Shown here one piece after another: positions 18,698 to 27,897 of a DNA stretch of 64,000 nt (position 1 is the stretch's first letter; every line of letters starts with the position of its first letter). The notes below the pieces were generated by a model that worked only from the letters and a program-made list of their open reading frames with translations, had not been told where the DNA came from and made no database searches. The DNA comes from Drouetiella sp036703255 (GTDB taxonomy: Bacteria > Cyanobacteriota > Cyanobacteriia > Elainellales > Elainellaceae), in assembly GCA_036703255.1 (NCBI GenBank), contig DATNPL010000015.1, positions 1-64,000 on the forward strand. The letters run 5' to 3'. A program made the translations under genes and the position numbers.

Positions 18698-19219
18698 ATG
18701 ACTCAGCCCGCTATTGGAATTATCATGGGCAGCGACTCAGACTTGCCGACCATGCAGGCTGCGATCGCGGTCTGTGAAGAGTTTGGGGTGCCTTATGAGG
18801 TGGCGATCGTTTCGGCGCATCGCACCCCAGAACGTATGGTGGAATATGCCCAAACAGCCCATCTGCGAGGCCTCAAGGTGATTATTGCGGGGGCAGGGGG
18901 GGCGGCGCATTTGCCTGGAATGGTTGCGGCTTTAACGCCTTTGCCCGTCATTGGCGTCCCTGTTGCTTCAAAGCATTTGCAGGGTTTAGATTCGCTCTAC
19001 TCAATCGTGCAGATGCCGAGCGGCATTCCGGTGGCAACTGTGGCGATCGGTAACGCTCAAAATGCTGGCCTGCTAGCTGTGCAAATCCTGTCTAGCCACC
19101 AGCCAGAGCTGCTAGAAAAAGTTCAGCGCTATCGGCAAAGCTTGAAAGAGATGGTGATGAAAAAACAGGAAAAATTAGAGGCGATCGGCTATCGGCAATA
19201 TTTGTCGGGCGAAGCCTGA
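18698..19219 (+). CDS. purE: N5-carboxyaminoimidazole ribonucleotide mutase
   Basis: A 173-residue class I PurE, which converts N5-CAIR to CAIR in purine biosynthesis as an octamer. Diagnostic motifs: GIIMGSDSDLPTMQAA, VSAHRTPERM, IAGAGGAAHLPGMVAA and IGVPVASK. Full length. The translation start lies directly against three tandem 16-bp repeats; no clear Shine-Dalgarno site is seen because the repeats occupy that position. Confidence 0.95.
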   Translation: MTQPAIGIIMGSDSDLPTMQAAIAVCEEFGVPYEVAIVSAHRTPERMVEYAQTAHLRGLKVIIAGAGGAAHLPGMVAALTPLPVIGVPVASKHLQGLDSLYSIVQMPSGIPVATVAIGNAQNAGLLAVQILSSHQPELLEKVQRYRQSLKEMVMKKQEKLEAIGYRQYLSGEA

Positions 19220-19333
19220 GCCAGAGGCGCAACTAGCCAAAACATCTTTGGAGAGTGGTGCACCGCATCCACAACAATACCTCAGCCACTCGTGGCTATA
19301 GCTATAGTTCCATCAGCTATCTTTAGCCAGTCG

Positions 19334-19717
19334 CTACTTGCCAATGCGCTTGGGAGGACGACGGCCAATGTATCGCTTAGAGGGTCGCCTTGCGCCAATT
19401 CTGCCCGAAGCTTGACCCGTTTGACCGCCTTCAGCTTCACTCTCTCCCGTAGGGCTGGGTCTGCGGATGCGATCGAACAGCTTTGTCCCCACATTGTGAA
19501 ACACGCTGGGCTGAGGTTCTGCAACCTCTGGCTCAGGATCAGCCTTCACCTCTTCGGCTTTCAGGTAGGCGACGATATTCCAAACCGCTAAGCCTGCCAT
19601 CGCTCCTAAGAGAACACATAGCTCAGCTCGGAGACCTGCCAGCACAAACAGCAGGATAAAGATGAGCCAGGTTGCTAGGCCAGAGCGAAATCCTTCATCT
19701 GACGCAAATTTATACAT
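19334..19717 (-). CDS. Small membrane protein of unknown function
   Basis: 127 residues from ATG 19717 (MYKFASDEGF); a TTG 27 bp upstream is possible. Two hydrophobic segments (~residues 13-50) are followed by a long, basic, proline/arginine-rich tail ending in repeated RRP/KR clusters that is probably cytoplasmic and disordered. No named family recognised. It lies 22 bp downstream of the kinase-fusion gene's stop on the same strand. Confidence 0.6.
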   Translation of the reverse strand: MYKFASDEGFRSGLATWLIFILLFVLAGLRAELCVLLGAMAGLAVWNIVAYLKAEEVKADPEPEVAEPQPSVFHNVGTKLFDRIRRPSPTGESEAEGGQTGQASGRIGARRPSKRYIGRRPPKRIGK

Positions 19718-19766
19718 GCACCGCTCCAATGCGCGATTGAACAAACCCTAAGGCTAACGCAACCCG

Positions 19767-21317
19767 CTAGAATCCCAGTTCTTGCATAAGTTCCTGAATA
19801 GGACGGGTTGTATCTAAGGTCTTGACATAGGGTAGCTCAGCTGGACTAAAAGGTTCTAAAAATTGTTTGGGGAGCAGGTCAGCCGTTGCATCGGCAATGT
19901 CTCCAGTGCGCTGTTGCAGCCGCGATCGCAGCAGTTCTGATGGGGCATCACAGTGAATGATTTGCAGCGGCAGGTTATGGGCTTGTGCCGCAGCCAGGAC
20001 AGGCTCTCGCAAAGCATAGCGATCGTACTTCGCATCTAGGATGACCGCATAGCCTTGCTGTGCGAGCAGCAGACCTAGCTCTAGCAATCGCTTATAGGTT
20101 TTCTGAGTCATTTCAGTTGAGTACAGATCTCCACTGCCTCGTTGATGCAGCGGAATACCGCCCAAATGTTTTCGCACCGCATCCGATCGAATATGAATGG
20201 CGTTAGTGCGGCAAGCCAACTGGCGCGCAGTCGTGCTCTTTCCCGAGCCAGAAAGTCCACACATCAGCGTTAGCTGCCCCTGACGCGGCTGAGAATATTG
20301 CCAAGCCAGCTTGTAAAATCGAGCAGCAGTCTTTCTGGCTTCCTCTTTTTCAGCTTCTGCAATAGCTGGATCATCGAGTAAGAAGGAAACAATTTTGGCT
20401 CGGACATAGGCTTGCCGATTCACATAGAAAGGCAAAACCTGTAGACCTTCCCAATCTCCGGTTTGCTCAATATAGGCATTCAAAAATAGGGTACTGAGAT
20501 CGGAGCGATCGCTCGCTTCTAAATCTCGGATAATGTAGGCAATGTCGTACATGACATCGACAAACCGGAACGGCTCATTGAATTCGATACAGTCGAATAG
20601 CCAGAGGCGATCGTTCCACAGGCAGATATTGTCTAAATGCAGGTCGCCATGACATTCGCGAATCCGGTCATGCTGCATCCGTTCGATGAATAGTTCTGAA
20701 TGCTCGGCAAACAGGCGATCGTTGTAGGCGCGAGTTTCATCAAACTGGGTTTGGGTTTGTGCCCGCCCAATATATTGCGCAGTCTGCTCAAAGTTTTCGT
20801 CGATCGCTTCTCTGACGCGGGCAGGTTCACCAAAGCCGCGAATATAGTCATTGGTGGAAACCTGAGCGTGAAACTGGGCGATCGTTTTGGCTAGCTCTTG
20901 CAGCAGAGGCTCTGTCAGCTTTCCCTGTCTATGCAAATTGGCTAGCAGTCCGTCTTGCGGAAACTGCTGCATTTTCAGCGTATAGTCTGCGATCTCCTCT
21001 GCGGCTTCATCCGGCGACCCACCCAGCTGAAAGCGATCGTCTCTTTTGGCGATCGGTAGGACTTCTAAATAAATTTCTGGCGCACAGCGCTGGTTCAGCC
21101 GTAGCTCCTCTTGGCAGAAATGCTGCCGTTTTTCCAGAGTTGAGTAATCCAGAAAGCCAAAGTTGACGGGCTTCTTGAGCTTATAAGCATAGGTTCCCGT
21201 CAGCAGGACGTAGGAGACATGGGTTTGAATCAGCTGAATCGAAGGCTGTACCGGATGAGGATAGAATTCCGGCTGCATCATCTGCTGGATCAACGCAGGG
21301 AGAACGCGGTCAGTCAT
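19767..21317 (-). CDS. Bifunctional aminoglycoside-phosphotransferase-like / P-loop kinase
   Basis: 516 residues. The first ~330 residues are an APH-like kinase: YAYKLKKPVNFGFLDYSTLEKR, catalytic loop IRECHGDLHLDNICLW and metal-binding LFDCIEF. The C-terminal ~170 residues are an AAA_33/zeta-like P-loop kinase with Walker A MCGLSGSGKSTTAR. This two-kinase fusion is found in many proteobacteria and cyanobacteria, often annotated only as AAA family ATPase; a substrate is not known. All key residues appear present. Confidence 0.82.
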   Translation of the reverse strand: MTDRVLPALIQQMMQPEFYPHPVQPSIQLIQTHVSYVLLTGTYAYKLKKPVNFGFLDYSTLEKRQHFCQEELRLNQRCAPEIYLEVLPIAKRDDRFQLGGSPDEAAEEIADYTLKMQQFPQDGLLANLHRQGKLTEPLLQELAKTIAQFHAQVSTNDYIRGFGEPARVREAIDENFEQTAQYIGRAQTQTQFDETRAYNDRLFAEHSELFIERMQHDRIRECHGDLHLDNICLWNDRLWLFDCIEFNEPFRFVDVMYDIAYIIRDLEASDRSDLSTLFLNAYIEQTGDWEGLQVLPFYVNRQAYVRAKIVSFLLDDPAIAEAEKEEARKTAARFYKLAWQYSQPRQGQLTLMCGLSGSGKSTTARQLACRTNAIHIRSDAVRKHLGGIPLHQRGSGDLYSTEMTQKTYKRLLELGLLLAQQGYAVILDAKYDRYALREPVLAAAQAHNLPLQIIHCDAPSELLRSRLQQRTGDIADATADLLPKQFLEPFSPAELPYVKTLDTTRPIQELMQELGF

Positions 21318-21535
21318 GAAGGGGTGCCGTGAAAGGTGAAGGGATCATCAAAGCAAGAGAGCGGATTGAAGACTTTGACTGTGGAAGATGAAAGCCGCAT
21401 ACCAAACAGGGACACAGCATGGCTGCGCCCCCGTTTCTGGATCAGGCTCTAAATTTGCTGTTTAGGATTTAGCCAGGAGGCTTTTGGACACTTTCCCCGG
21501 CCTACCCAGCCCAAGCAGCAAAGTTGAAACACCAT

Positions 21536-22132
21536 CTATTCTTCGACTTCAGCCACTTCTTCTACAGTTGCCTGAGCTGCCTTGCCCAAGATGGAAACAA
21601 CGACGCGATCGCCTTCTCCTAAAGCCACCACACCTGCGGGTAAGGGCAGCTCGTGAACGTGGATAGCATCGCCGATGTTCATATTGGTGACATCCACCTC
21701 AATCATTTCGGGAATGCTGTCGCCCGTACAGGAGACTTCCAGTTCGTTGAGTACGGTGTCCATAGCGCCGCCCTCTTGCTTAGTGCCCACAGCCGTTCCC
21801 ACAAAGTGAATCGGCACGGTGACTTCTAGCTTGTCGCTAGCGCTGACTGAGAAGAAGCTGAGATGGTAGATACTGCGCTTCCAAGGATGGGACTGCACCT
21901 CGCGGAGTAGGGCTTTGCCACTCCAGGGCAGATCAGGCACATTCACTTTGATCAGGGTATTGTTCAACGAAGACTTTCTAACGAGCGTTTCGGCGGCTTT
22001 GGCATCCAGCGTTAGCGCAGTGGACTCAACGCCCTTGTGCCCGTATAGCACAGCCGGAATCTGCCCTCCACGGCGAAGAGCGTTAGGCTTGCTGCCCTCA
22101 GGGCGCTTTTTACATTCAACAGTGAGTTCCAT
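21536..22132 (-). CDS. rplY: 50S ribosomal protein L25 (CTC family)
   Basis: 198 residues, the long TL5/CTC form: N-terminal 5S-rRNA-binding domain (VECKKRPEGSKPNALRRGGQIPAVLYGHKG) and a C-terminal beta domain (IHFVGTAVGTKQEGGAMDTVLNELEVSC, PEMIEVDVTNMNIGDAIHVHELPLP). It binds 5S rRNA in the central protuberance. The stop is followed by ~215 bp before the kinase fusion. The purA gene ends 63 bp upstream, in the same direction, so a purA-rplY operon is likely. Confidence 0.93.
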   Translation of the reverse strand: MELTVECKKRPEGSKPNALRRGGQIPAVLYGHKGVESTALTLDAKAAETLVRKSSLNNTLIKVNVPDLPWSGKALLREVQSHPWKRSIYHLSFFSVSASDKLEVTVPIHFVGTAVGTKQEGGAMDTVLNELEVSCTGDSIPEMIEVDVTNMNIGDAIHVHELPLPAGVVALGEGDRVVVSILGKAAQATVEEVAEVEE

Positions 22133-22195
22133 ACGGGTTTCGTTTGAGTGTTCTGAATAAAAATTGAAAACTGAAGCAGCGAACTGTGGAGTAAC

Positions 22196-23536
22196 CTAAG
22201 CACCACCGACGGGTTGAGCGCCCTTGTCATACAACAAGGCGCGCTTAGGACCATGAATCGGATCTTCGACAATGATAGTCTGATCGCGGCTGGCTCCCAG
22301 AGAAACGATCGCGATCGGCACCTCCATCAACTCTGCCAAAAACTTGAGATAATCGAGCGCCTCAGAGGGCAGATCATCGAGCGATCGGCAGTGAATTGTG
22401 GACTGCTTCCATCCCGGTACAGTTTTGTAGACGGGTCGGCAGCGGGCAAACTGACGGGCGTTGCTGGGAAAATCAAGGCATTGCTGCCCGTCAAGCTCAT
22501 AGGCAACGCAGACCTGAATCTCATCTAGCTCATCCAAGACATCTAGCTTGGTAATAGCGAGACAGTCTAGCCCGTTAATCCGGACTGCATAGCGACCAAT
22601 CACCGCATCAAACCAGCCACACCGCCGTTTGCGTCCTGTGGTCGTACCAAACTCGGCACCGCGATCGCACAAAAGCTGTCCAACATCGCCCACTTGCTCG
22701 GTGGGAAATGGCCCTTCGCCCACGCGGGTCGTGTAGGCTTTCGCCACTCCAATCACCCGATCTATCATCGTAGGCCCAACGCCCGCACCGACGCAAGCCC
22801 CACCTGCCACCGGATTAGAAGAGGTGACGTAGGGATAAGTGCCGTGATCTAGGTCTAGCAGAGTGCCTTGCGCCCCCTCAAACAGGATATTGCGGCGCTG
22901 CCGAAACGACTCATAAATTTTTAGTGAGCTATCCACTACATGAGGACGCAGGCGATCGGCATAGGCTTGATACTCTAAGATTACCTCTTCGGGATCAAGC
23001 GCAGGCAGCCCATAAAGCTTTTCCAAAAAGACGTTTTTGTAGTTGATCGTCCAGCGGAGCTGCTTTTTCATATGCTCCGGCTCCATCAGATCGATCATGC
23101 GGATGCCCGTCCGCTCCGACTTGTCGGCATAGGTTGGCCCAATGCCCCGCTTAGTCGTGCCGATTTTGTGATCGCCCCGCCGCTCTTCAGACACCTGATC
23201 AATCAGCCGATGGTAGGGCATCGTCACATGGGCTGTTTCAGAAATCAAAAGATTTTGGGTCGAAATTCCCAAAGTCTCTAGCTGATCCAACTCTTGAATC
23301 AGCACTTTGGGATCAATGACCGTGCCTGTGCCGATAATACATTCTGTGTCTGGATAAAGAATTCCAGACGGAATCAGATGCAGCTTAAAGGTCTGATCTT
23401 GGACAACGACCGTATGCCCAGCGTTTACTCCGCCTTGATATCGGACAACTACATCGGCTGACCGACTCAGAAGGTCGGTGATTTTCCCTTTCCCTTCATC
23501 GCCCCACTGGGCACCAATTACAACGACGTTAGCCAA
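22196..23536 (-). CDS. purA: Adenylosuccinate synthetase
   Basis: 446 residues; joins IMP and aspartate with GTP hydrolysis to make adenylosuccinate in AMP synthesis. MANVVVIGAQWGDEGKGKITDLL is the P-loop-like start, with GVNAGHTVV, GTTKRGIGPTYADK and TTTGRKRRCGWFDAV. Starts at TTG 23536; the protein alignment to typical PurA starts supports this position. Located upstream of rplY on the same strand. Confidence 0.95.
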   Translation of the reverse strand: MANVVVIGAQWGDEGKGKITDLLSRSADVVVRYQGGVNAGHTVVVQDQTFKLHLIPSGILYPDTECIIGTGTVIDPKVLIQELDQLETLGISTQNLLISETAHVTMPYHRLIDQVSEERRGDHKIGTTKRGIGPTYADKSERTGIRMIDLMEPEHMKKQLRWTINYKNVFLEKLYGLPALDPEEVILEYQAYADRLRPHVVDSSLKIYESFRQRRNILFEGAQGTLLDLDHGTYPYVTSSNPVAGGACVGAGVGPTMIDRVIGVAKAYTTRVGEGPFPTEQVGDVGQLLCDRGAEFGTTTGRKRRCGWFDAVIGRYAVRINGLDCLAITKLDVLDELDEIQVCVAYELDGQQCLDFPSNARQFARCRPVYKTVPGWKQSTIHCRSLDDLPSEALDYLKFLAELMEVPIAIVSLGASRDQTIIVEDPIHGPKRALLYDKGAQPVGGA

Positions 23537-23686
23537 GATTTTCTTTGACCGCCAAACTTAACACAGTCTTTAATTATCTAGAGAAATAGAGACAAGTGTC
23601 AACTTATTTTTTTAGTTCAAAGCAGGCAATCGCCCCAAAAGCTTTGCTATGAGCAGTCTCAGACTGCACCAACCTAGCGTATTGAT

Positions 23687-24304
23687 CTATCGCATAGCCC
23701 CCATTGTGTTCTTCCAGGCGAGTTCCTTGCCCAAAATTTCGAGTGCCCGCTGTTCAGCTCCCATAAATAGACGGCTATCGGTCAGTTCTTTGAGAATTTG
23801 CTGGGTGAGCTGTGCGGCAAAACTGCCGCCAAACCGGAGGAGGTGGCTGTAGTAGCAAAATTGCGATCGCTCATCTTGGTTGAGATGAAACCGATGAATT
23901 TCTTTTTGAGACATCAGGCAAACAGGCGTATTGACAGGAACGACGACACGCGGAATGCCGTGGATGCCATAGGTTAGATGATCTTGCTGCATGATGGTTC
24001 CAATCAGCACTACACCCAACAGCGTCCGAGTTTCCATGATTAGATCAGGGGCAAACATCGGATCGGGATCGCTCGTGAGGCGCGGCCCATTGCTAAGAAA
24101 CATCGGGTTAAATAGCTGCGAATTGTAGACTACGCCCACTGCCCAATGGCGAGAAGACTGGCGATCGCCCTCGTCCTCTAATTTGACAAAGCAGCCAAAC
24201 CCGTAATCTTCAGGCAAAGGCGGATGGGTCACTTCCATGCGATCGTCAATTTGCACCACGTAATCGCAATGAGAGTTGGACTTGACTACTTTGCCCAGTC
24301 GCAT
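23687..24304 (-). CDS. HAS-barrel domain protein
   Basis: 205 residues beginning MRLGKVVKSNSHCDYVVQIDD, the start of the HAS-barrel, a beta-barrel domain shared with HerA/ATP-synthase-type hexameric ATPases. It has no ATPase domain. The C-terminal half (ERSQFCYYSHLLRFGGSFAAQLTQQIL) is conserved in cyanobacteria. Standalone copies of this type have no known function. Monocistronic on the minus strand. Confidence 0.75.
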   Translation of the reverse strand: MRLGKVVKSNSHCDYVVQIDDRMEVTHPPLPEDYGFGCFVKLEDEGDRQSSRHWAVGVVYNSQLFNPMFLSNGPRLTSDPDPMFAPDLIMETRTLLGVVLIGTIMQQDHLTYGIHGIPRVVVPVNTPVCLMSQKEIHRFHLNQDERSQFCYYSHLLRFGGSFAAQLTQQILKELTDSRLFMGAEQRALEILGKELAWKNTMGAMR

Positions 24305-24802
24305 AGGGTTCTCCAGAATTGGGGGCTATGAGCCACTTCGCAGGCAGAAGTTCACTCAAACAGAATTGTATCGGCAATTTTGAGCGATCGAGACGCCAAT
24401 TTTTGTAGTGTACGCTTTGCTTCTGCGACTCAACCCTTATAGATCTCTTGCATAAACGCTGTTTGGGAGGCGTGAACCCTAGTGGGGCAAACGAAAATAA
24501 TTCACGCAAGAAGTCTTTTGCAGACAAACTCTGTAGAGGTTCGTAGCGCCTTACAGCCACTCCTCCTTGCATAAGCCACACTCCCCTACTCCCCTAAATA
24601 GGAAATTGACTGGTTTTGAGTTATGTTTCAAATCAGATGTTTGTTTTTCAAATAATGAATTTTTGCAAGGTGCCTACAGCCTGCCTTTTGGGAAATGAAC
24701 GGCAGGCTTAAAGATCACTCTGTTTTGAAGTCAATTTTTGACTGAGAGGCGGGAACTCTAGTGGTTACAAAGCTCTAAGCGTCTTGGATTGGCATAAGTT
24801 TC
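24305..24802. other. Intergenic region, nothing recognised
   Basis: A 498-bp divergent gap. I see no RNA gene, terminator or strongly supported open frame. A 111-codon minus-strand frame (24246-24581) overlaps the HAS-barrel start and lacks coding features. Confidence 0.5.
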
Positions 24803-25123
24803 ATGACTGAGAATTTTGAATCCTCACCGGATCGCATTCCGGCTCCGGGCAGCCGCGAACCGATGCGATCGCCTGAGCTGCCTATCACCCTAAACCTACC
24901 CTTGGCAATGGCTAGGGCAATTGCCCTCCGGATGAAACAGTCTGGAAAAACTCAGACTCAGGTGATTTTGGAGGCGCTAGCAAGCAGTTTTGTCAGTAGC
25001 GGCCCAGCAGAGCCAGTGAATTCTGCAAGAGAAGAATTAGAGTTGCTGAAGCGCCGACTGGCCGAGCTAGAGGGATTGATTCCCAAGGTGGCGATGCTTG
25101 AGGGAAAGTCGATCGCCTTCTGA
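24803..25123 (+). CDS. RHH-like coiled-coil protein, zero-frame product of a probable frameshift gene
   Basis: 106 residues. Residues ~26-60 (LPITLNLPLAMARAIALRMKQ, TQTQVILEALASSF) look like a ribbon-helix-helix DNA-binding or dimerisation domain. Residues ~70-100 are a leucine-rich coiled coil (ELELLKRRLAELEGLIPKVAML). It stops at TGA 25121-25123, inside a stem-loop that follows a GGGAAAG slippery heptamer. A -1 shift joins it to the frame at 25108-25515, extending the coiled coil and adding a zinc ribbon. No named family. The alternative is a one-base deletion that broke a single 237-residue gene. Confidence 0.7.
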   Translation: MTENFESSPDRIPAPGSREPMRSPELPITLNLPLAMARAIALRMKQSGKTQTQVILEALASSFVSSGPAEPVNSAREELELLKRRLAELEGLIPKVAMLEGKSIAF

Positions 25124-25151
25124 GAGAACGCCTGCCTCTTTCTCAGAAGGC
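25102..25151 (+). promoter_or_regulatory. Candidate -1 programmed ribosomal frameshift signal
   Basis: Slippery heptamer G GGA AAG (25102-25108, correct zero-frame phasing X XXY YYZ), 6-nt spacer (25109-25114), then a stem: GCCTTCTGAGA (25115-25125) pairs with TCTCAGAAGGC (25141-25151), 11 perfect bp, plus possible G-U and A-U closing the loop. The zero-frame stop TGA at 25121 is inside the stem. Confidence 0.65.
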
Positions 25152-25515
25152 CAACGCTACAGATCCTGCGGCAAAACCTTCTTCGGGTCTATCCAATATT
25201 CCACCCAATGCCTCTAATGCATCGCCAGGTTCGTCTGTTGCGGCGCTGTGGCTGCAAGTGAGCCAAGACAAGCAGCCACCCACTTCGGTACCCAAATCGG
25301 TGGCACAGCCATGCCCTCAATGCCACCAACCTCTGAATCTGATGTTAGAAGCCTACGAATGGCGAACTTGTGGCAAGTGCGGCTGGTCAGAGCGTCCGCC
25401 CAAAGCCCAAGATCAGGGAACGCTGGCAGAGCTGGAGTTAAAGAAGCTGCTGGAACAAGCGGCACTGGAGTCTTTGGGCAATATGAAGCCGCGTAAGCAA
25501 CAAGATGCAACTTAG
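25108..25515 (+). CDS. Zinc-ribbon C-terminal part of the frameshift gene
   Basis: Open in the -1 frame from just after the slippery site, giving 135 residues and a 237-residue trans-frame product. The first residues (VDRLLRERL) continue the coiled coil of the upstream frame in register. A Ser/Pro/Ala-rich linker follows, then a zinc ribbon with CPQC ... CGKCGW (two CxxC pairs) and an acidic/leucine helix. The frame has no in-frame ATG before the zinc ribbon; a GTG at 25258 exists, but the zinc ribbon would then stand alone. The uninterrupted, non-degenerate reading argues against decay. Confidence 0.65.
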   Translation, partial: VDRLLRERLPLSQKANATDPAAKPSSGLSNIPPNASNASPGSSVAALWLQVSQDKQPPTSVPKSVAQPCPQCHQPLNLMLEAYEWRTCGKCGWSERPPKAQDQGTLAELELKKLLEQAALESLGNMKPRKQQDAT

Positions 25516-25536
25516 CGCCCAAAGGTTTTTGGCGGC

Positions 25537-26427
25537 TCAAGTGAACTTCAGATTCTCCAGCAGCGATCGCCGCATACTATCCACCGGGACAGGCTGCTGG
25601 AGCCAAATTTGTAGGGCTGCAGCGCCCTGTTGCACTAACATTTCTAGACCATCGAAGGTGCTGCATCCTTGAGCTTGGGCTTGCTGCAACAACAAGGTTG
25701 GGCGCGGTCTGTAGATTAGATCATAGACGATCGCATGGGAAGGCAATTGCGCTAGCTCTGTTGCTGCTAACGGGGATGCGTCACCGTGGGGATACATGCC
25801 GATCGGAGTGGTGTTGACCAGCAGATCCGCCTGACGGAGCAGGAAAGGCAGATTTTCCCAAGTATGAACAGACAGATGGGCGCTGAGCGGAGCATTTCCC
25901 CAGCTTTGCTGGAAGGCTTGCAGTTTCTCGAAGCTGCGCCCCACCACTTGGATGTGGGCACAGCCCAACTGATGACATCCGGCAACAACGGCTCGGGCAG
26001 CTCCCCCATTGCCCAAAATTACGGCTGTACTGTTTTTCCATCGCTGCGGGAGGCTGGCTGGGTGTTCTAGCAAGGGAGCCAAGAAGCCAATGACATCAGT
26101 ATTGGTGCCACCCCACTCCTCTGCGGTGCGATAAACCGTGTTAACCGCTCCAATCGCCTTTGCCAGCTCTGACACTTCCGATAACAGCGGCATAATGGCC
26201 TGCTTGTGCGGGATCGTCACGTTAAAGCCCTGTAGTCCGATCGCCTCGAAACCTGCGATCGCGCTTGCCAAATTTTCAGGGGATACAGGCAAAGGGAGAT
26301 AGGCATAATTCACTCCCAGTTCTGCGATCGCGGCATTGTGCATAACAGGCGATAGTGAATGCTCGACAGGATGCCCTATAACGCCCAGAAGTTGCGTTGT
26401 GCCTGTGATCGATAGACCGATGGACAT
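25537..26427 (-). CDS. aroE: Shikimate dehydrogenase
   Basis: 296 residues; NADPH-dependent reduction of 3-dehydroshikimate to shikimate. Motifs: GVIGHPVEHSLSPVMHNAA (substrate binding), NVTIPHKQAIMPLL (catalytic Lys), GGTNTDVIGF, AVILGNGGAARAVV (NADP Rossmann) and LVNTTPIGMYP. Full length. Convergent with the frameshift gene, whose stop is 21 bp away, and downstream of the VKOR gene on the same strand with a terminator-like hairpin in between. Confidence 0.95.
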   Translation of the reverse strand: MSIGLSITGTTQLLGVIGHPVEHSLSPVMHNAAIAELGVNYAYLPLPVSPENLASAIAGFEAIGLQGFNVTIPHKQAIMPLLSEVSELAKAIGAVNTVYRTAEEWGGTNTDVIGFLAPLLEHPASLPQRWKNSTAVILGNGGAARAVVAGCHQLGCAHIQVVGRSFEKLQAFQQSWGNAPLSAHLSVHTWENLPFLLRQADLLVNTTPIGMYPHGDASPLAATELAQLPSHAIVYDLIYRPRPTLLLQQAQAQGCSTFDGLEMLVQQGAAALQIWLQQPVPVDSMRRSLLENLKFT

Positions 26428-26550
26428 AAAATCTATAACCTAGAATCTGAAACCGAGCTGAAGCCGTGCTTCTCGATATCCTCGCATTTTCTGCTCTAGT
26501 GTGGCGATCGCTCTGGCAATGCCCCCTGTAAGATTGCAAATTTAATCAAG

Positions 26551-26611
26551 CCCAAAACTTTTTGCTTCACACAAAAAGTTTTGGGAGGTGCGCGGAACGC
26601 ACCTCCCAAAA
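26551..26611 (-). terminator. Overlapping hairpins (terminator) between VKOR and aroE
   Basis: Two 14-bp stems share bases 26579-26585: A, arms 26551-26564/26572-26585; B, arms 26579-26592/26598-26611 with loop CGGAA. They cannot form together. Read on the minus strand, hairpin B is followed by CTTTTTG and looks like a terminator for the VKOR transcript. Confidence 0.65.
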
Positions 26612-26687
26612 TAAATTTCATAGCCGGGTTAAGCAATGCCAGAAATTGTTTTAGACGTAGAATCTTCAGTCTCGCAATCTGCCAAGG

Positions 26688-27629
26688 CTAATTCTTAAAG
26701 TCTCGCGGCCCTTGATATCCAGACAGATCTGCTAAATTTTGCAGTGTCTGAGTTCCTGAAGTCATGGTGCCGTTGATCTCCCAAGTCGGAAACCCTTCAA
26801 CTTTCTTTTCTTGACAGAGCGCAGTTTGAGAATTGCGGCCATCTGGGGCGCATTCTACAACTGGCAGCGCCGCAACGGCCTGTTGTCCAAAAAGCTGCTT
26901 CTGATCATGGCAATGAGGGCACCAGTAAGCACTGTACATTTTGGCTCCAGTGCTAGCCAAATGCCTCGCCAGCTGAATCTCTGACTGACCTGACAAGGTT
27001 GTGACGGCAGCGCCAGTCCGACCTGGGGCATTGTCATTTGCAATAGCAGAACCGTTGACATTGGCATAAACACCCAGCGTCCCCACGATCGTTACCATGC
27101 TGACCAATATGCCCGTAAAGAAAAGCTGCCCCACATCTTCCCAGTCGCGCCCAAAGAGCGTCAATACAAACAGCGTCAGCGCGAAAAGGGCGGAGGCCAG
27201 ACAGTAGTAGCACAGACCCTTGGCTCCATAGAGCGCCACATACTGAGAAAACATGATGTACATCAGATAGCCACTGAAGATCATCATGGCTGTTGCCCCC
27301 GCAAACAGCAGCAGCCAAGTCTGATTTTCTAGTTTCGATCGCAGCGATCGCTCCTTATCAGGGTTCACCGCTAGCGGCACCAGGGCAAAGGCCGCCATAC
27401 CCACGTAGGCGAGTAACCCAAACAGCGCCAAAGGCAACCCAAAAACGGTGGCATAGGGACCAGCCAAAACTTGCTCGCAGCCGCTGGTTGGGCAAACGGT
27501 TTCGCCGCCAAATAGCTTGGTTGCAGTAATGTATCCCGTATTTAAAGCCCCCAAAACAGCAACCACAGCAATCAAATACCGCGATTGACGGTGCATCCAG
27601 GGAATTTGACGACGACGGCTAGTAGTCAT
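26688..27629 (-). CDS. VKOR-thioredoxin fusion (disulfide-bond formation)
   Basis: 313 residues. Four to five transmembrane helices make up the vitamin K epoxide reductase domain, with loop cysteines (CPTSGC) and the CxxC redox centre in GLCYYCLASA. The C-terminal thioredoxin-like domain carries YWCPHCHDQ. Cyanobacterial VKOR-Trx fusions such as the Synechococcus enzyme oxidise thiols of periplasmic/lumenal proteins using quinones as acceptor. All four key cysteines are present. Monocistronic. Confidence 0.92.
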   Translation of the reverse strand: MTTSRRRQIPWMHRQSRYLIAVVAVLGALNTGYITATKLFGGETVCPTSGCEQVLAGPYATVFGLPLALFGLLAYVGMAAFALVPLAVNPDKERSLRSKLENQTWLLLFAGATAMMIFSGYLMYIMFSQYVALYGAKGLCYYCLASALFALTLFVLTLFGRDWEDVGQLFFTGILVSMVTIVGTLGVYANVNGSAIANDNAPGRTGAAVTTLSGQSEIQLARHLASTGAKMYSAYWCPHCHDQKQLFGQQAVAALPVVECAPDGRNSQTALCQEKKVEGFPTWEINGTMTSGTQTLQNLADLSGYQGPRDFKN

Positions 27630-27897
27630 AAGGCTCCAGTTGAAAGCGGCTTTGAGAAAGAACAGAGCTGAAATTCAAGTCGCAACATTTATATCCAGCT
27701 TACTGTGCTGAACCAATACTGTATTTTGACTCAAACTCGTACATAAAGTGCCCTATTTTGAGATTTTTAGAGGCACGTAGGACAGAATCTTAAGAAAGGC
27801 ATGCGCTGAAGCCGCAGGATTGGGATTGGCTCATCGCGGACTGATATGAAATTGATCCGATTCAAGTTGAATTGAGATCGCTCTGAATCATTGGGGA

